This document shows, one piece after another, positions 33,038 through 34,509 of a DNA stretch of 34,509 nt (the first letter of the stretch is position 1; each line of letters opens with the position of its first letter). The stretch spans positions 1-34,509 of the forward strand of contig JBMTYG010000020.1 of assembly GCA_049454295.1 (NCBI GenBank). Direction: 5' to 3'. Origin of the DNA: UBA7803 sp049454295. GTDB taxonomy: Bacteria; Pseudomonadota; Gammaproteobacteria; Pseudomonadales; Azotimanducaceae. The notes below the pieces were generated by a model that did no database searches, was not told where the DNA came from, and was given only the letters and a program-made list of their open reading frames with translations. The position numbers were made by a program, and so were the translations under genes.

Positions 33038-33712
33038 CTACCACGCGTCGACATGCATGACGGTCTCTATCGGAGGGCGATAGGCTGGCTTGAAGTGCGT
33101 GCCAACGGTATAGCCCAAGGGAATCAACGCCACCTGCATGAAAACTGCGTAGGGGATGCCAAGAAGCTCGGCAACCGCCTGCTCGTGGCGCAGGTGAAGG
33201 GTCGTCCAGGCGCTGCCGATGCCTCGCGCTCGGGCGGCCAGCATGAAGCTCCAAGCGGCCGGAATGATTGAACCAAACATCGACGCCTGACCCAGCAGAT
33301 CGCCCGCACCCGGGAGATCAGTCCGACCCGCGACGCACGGAATAAGCAGCACCGGCGCGCGCCCGATATTGGCCGCAAGAAACTCGGCGGAATCCGTGGA
33401 GCGCTCCTGACTCGCTTCCAGTGCTTCGTTGCCCGTGCCGCGGTGCAGTTGATGGATGGCGTACGGCATATTGCGGTACTCCTGCCAGACCTGCGCATAG
33501 TACTCGCCGATCTTTGCCTTCTTCGCCGGATCACGCACGAACACGAACTGCCATCCCTGCGCATTCGACCCTGTGGGTGCCTGAACCGCAAGTTCCAGGC
33601 ACTCACGCAGCACGCTGTCTTCGATCGGCCGATCAAAATCGAGCCGCTTGCGGACGGCTCGGGTGGTAGACAGCAATTCGTCGTTGCTCAGTGCAAGTTG
33701 CGGATGGCTCAC
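33038..33712 (-). CDS. Nitroreductase family protein (FMN-dependent)
   Basis: This 224-residue flavoenzyme has the nitroreductase start TTRAVRKRLDFDRPIED, in which the Arg-x-x-Arg region contacts FMN, then LAVQAPTGSNAQGWQFVFV and the C-terminal GIGSAWTTLHL with PLGYTVG. Such enzymes reduce nitro groups, quinones or enones with NAD(P)H. GTG 33712 is the start: AAGGAGA lies 5 bp before it, and the result fits the family. It is the first gene of the quinoprotein-RDD-membrane protein-hydratase string. The physiological substrate is unknown. Confidence 0.92.
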   Translation of the reverse strand: MSHPQLALSNDELLSTTRAVRKRLDFDRPIEDSVLRECLELAVQAPTGSNAQGWQFVFVRDPAKKAKIGEYYAQVWQEYRNMPYAIHQLHRGTGNEALEASQERSTDSAEFLAANIGRAPVLLIPCVAGRTDLPGAGDLLGQASMFGSIIPAAWSFMLAARARGIGSAWTTLHLRHEQAVAELLGIPYAVFMQVALIPLGYTVGTHFKPAYRPPIETVMHVDAW

Positions 33713-33823
33713 GAAATCTCCTTGATGAATGGCTCCCGTCGGTGCGGACCTTTTGCAGGCGCGACTCGGGCAACCGCAAAATCGTAACATGGCAGAGAAT
33801 GTGCCGCCCGGTGAGGCTCTACC

Positions 33824-34336
33824 ATGCGCGCGACTCAGGGCTGTCTACTATTGCTCCTCACGGTGGTGCCGTGCACCGCCGTCAACGCTGACACAATCTG
33901 GCGCTACCGGGGACCCGATGGCGAGATGGCCTACGCTGCCCAACCCCCGGCGGGCGTCGCCGCCGAGGCGATCGAGGTACCGACCGCCTCCACCCGTTCG
34001 ACGCCCGACAACGGGACGACCAGCGCCGGGGCCGCACCAATCACTCCCGCGCCGTCACGTCTGACACCCGAACAGCAGGACGCACTGGACGGGCTTTTGG
34101 CCGCGGAGGCCAAGCGCGCGCAGGAGTCCGCCCGCCTCAGAGATGCGAACTGTGCGCGAGCGCGCGGCGTACTCGAGCGCTTGCAGGCATCCGGACGAAT
34201 TCGGGTACGCGACGCCGAGGGTCAGGAGCGGGCAATGTCCGAAGCCGAACGTGAAACGCGCATCGCTGACGCCGCACAGGTCGTCGCCGAGCAGTGTGGC
34301 GCAAACACCGCGTCCGCCGACGCAGGCGCCCGCTAA
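33824..34336 (+). CDS. Secreted DUF4124 domain protein
   Basis: This 170-residue protein begins with a likely signal peptide (MRATQGCLLLLLTVVPCTAVNA), so it should be exported. A short DUF4124-like domain follows (DTIWRYRGPDGEMAYAAQPP, about residues 23-42), then a Ser/Thr/Ala/Pro-rich linker and a charged helical segment (about 78-150, with LLAAEAKRAQESARLRDANC). DUF4124 proteins are common in gammaproteobacterial envelopes and have no defined role. GGTGAGG precedes the ATG by about 7 bp. Its stop overlaps the stop of the convergent pgeF gene by 3 bp. Confidence 0.85.
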   Translation: MRATQGCLLLLLTVVPCTAVNADTIWRYRGPDGEMAYAAQPPAGVAAEAIEVPTASTRSTPDNGTTSAGAAPITPAPSRLTPEQQDALDGLLAAEAKRAQESARLRDANCARARGVLERLQASGRIRVRDAEGQERAMSEAERETRIADAAQVVAEQCGANTASADAGAR

Positions 34337-34509
34337 CCGACGCGCCAGGCGAGCGTGGCTATGCGCCCTGTGGACTTTTCGGGGTGGGTTGAGGCGCGCC
34401 GATGACTGAAGAACCGAGCGTCATCGTGGGTGCAGAGCCGCTCGCAGGCGACCGACTGAATTCCCGCTCGCTCGAGCAGGGCGCCCGCCAGCAGAAACAG
34501 GTCAAGGCG
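34333..34509 (-). CDS. pgeF: Peptidoglycan editing factor PgeF (YfiH, DUF152), C-terminal part only
   Basis: The minus strand is open from the right edge to TAG at 34333-34335, giving the last 58 residues of a protein. CERLCTHDDARFFSHRRAS followed by KSTGRIATLAWRV matches the end of the YfiH/PgeF (multicopper-polyphenol-oxidase-like) family, where the usual text is CTYDDPARFFSFRRDG ... TGRMATLI. The Cys in LCTHDD is a conserved metal/active-site residue of this family. PgeF removes wrongly incorporated amino acids from peptidoglycan precursors. The rest of the gene lies outside the window. It ends tail to tail with the DUF4124 gene with overlapping stop codons. Confidence 0.85.
   Translation of the reverse strand, partial: RLDLFLLAGALLERAGIQSVACERLCTHDDARFFSHRRASTHPEKSTGRIATLAWRVG

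Noticed and set aside
33033..33254. N-terminal extension of the quinoprotein upstream of 33032
   Set aside because: It lies inside the nitroreductase gene and would bury the signal peptide about 75 residues in.
1..34509. tRNA, rRNA, CRISPR, insertion sequence or prophage genes
   Set aside because: No cloverleaf-like gap, regular repeat array, transposase or phage motif was seen; almost all of the sequence is ordinary coding DNA.

Overview
The window is GC-rich, densely coded chromosomal DNA with no gap longer than about 225 bp between genes. I saw no tRNA, rRNA, CRISPR array, insertion sequence or prophage gene. Several gene orders point to a gammaproteobacterium: pepA-holC-(small gene)-valS, a holD-like gene next to rimI and prfC, ilvB-ilvN-ilvC-pssA as in pseudomonads, and a FabY-type ketoacyl synthase. 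The fatty-acid and quinoprotein genes would suit an aerobic, possibly environmental or marine lineage. That last point is inference.

Layout. Positions 1-890 hold the C-terminus of a thiolase-like protein and an RDD membrane protein. Positions 966-5960 hold pepA, holC, a 116-residue protein and valS, all overlapping or touching; valS is broken by a frame change near 4226. Positions 6020-8446 (minus) hold a quinone oxidoreductase and the hisH-hisF pair. hemH (8550-9623, plus) runs tail to tail into a GST gene with an 89-bp overlap. Positions 9535-16363 (minus) hold a GST, a LysR regulator and a 1646-residue single-chain biotin-dependent carboxylase. Divergent from it on plus are moaB, a thiolase and fabY (to 20162). 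Positions 20173-23840 (minus) hold a SirB1-like protein, prfC, rimI and a probable holD; aroG (23904-24959) is on plus. Positions 25017-29520 (minus) form a branched-chain amino-acid operon, ilvB-ilvN-ilvC, followed by pssA and a pterin-carbinolamine dehydratase, with a good sigma-70 promoter upstream. Positions 29746-33712 (minus) hold a probable five-gene operon: nitroreductase, periplasmic PQQ beta-propeller protein, RDD membrane protein, small membrane protein and enoyl-CoA hydratase. The right end has a secreted DUF4124 protein and the C-terminus of pgeF.

How it fits together. Acyl-CoA metabolism recurs: two thiolases, the fused carboxylase, FabY and an enoyl-CoA hydratase. The carboxylase could make malonyl-CoA (or a longer malonyl thioester) near the enzyme that starts fatty-acid synthesis. 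The rest is core metabolism: histidine, heme, aromatic and branched-chain amino acids, phospholipid and translation.

Most worth a second look are the carboxylase with domain order CT-alpha, linker, CT-beta, biotin carboxylase, biotin carrier; the acetolactate synthase whose normally conserved catalytic Glu is Gln; the internally deleted valS; and the quinoprotein operon. I found no clear new defence or mobile system.
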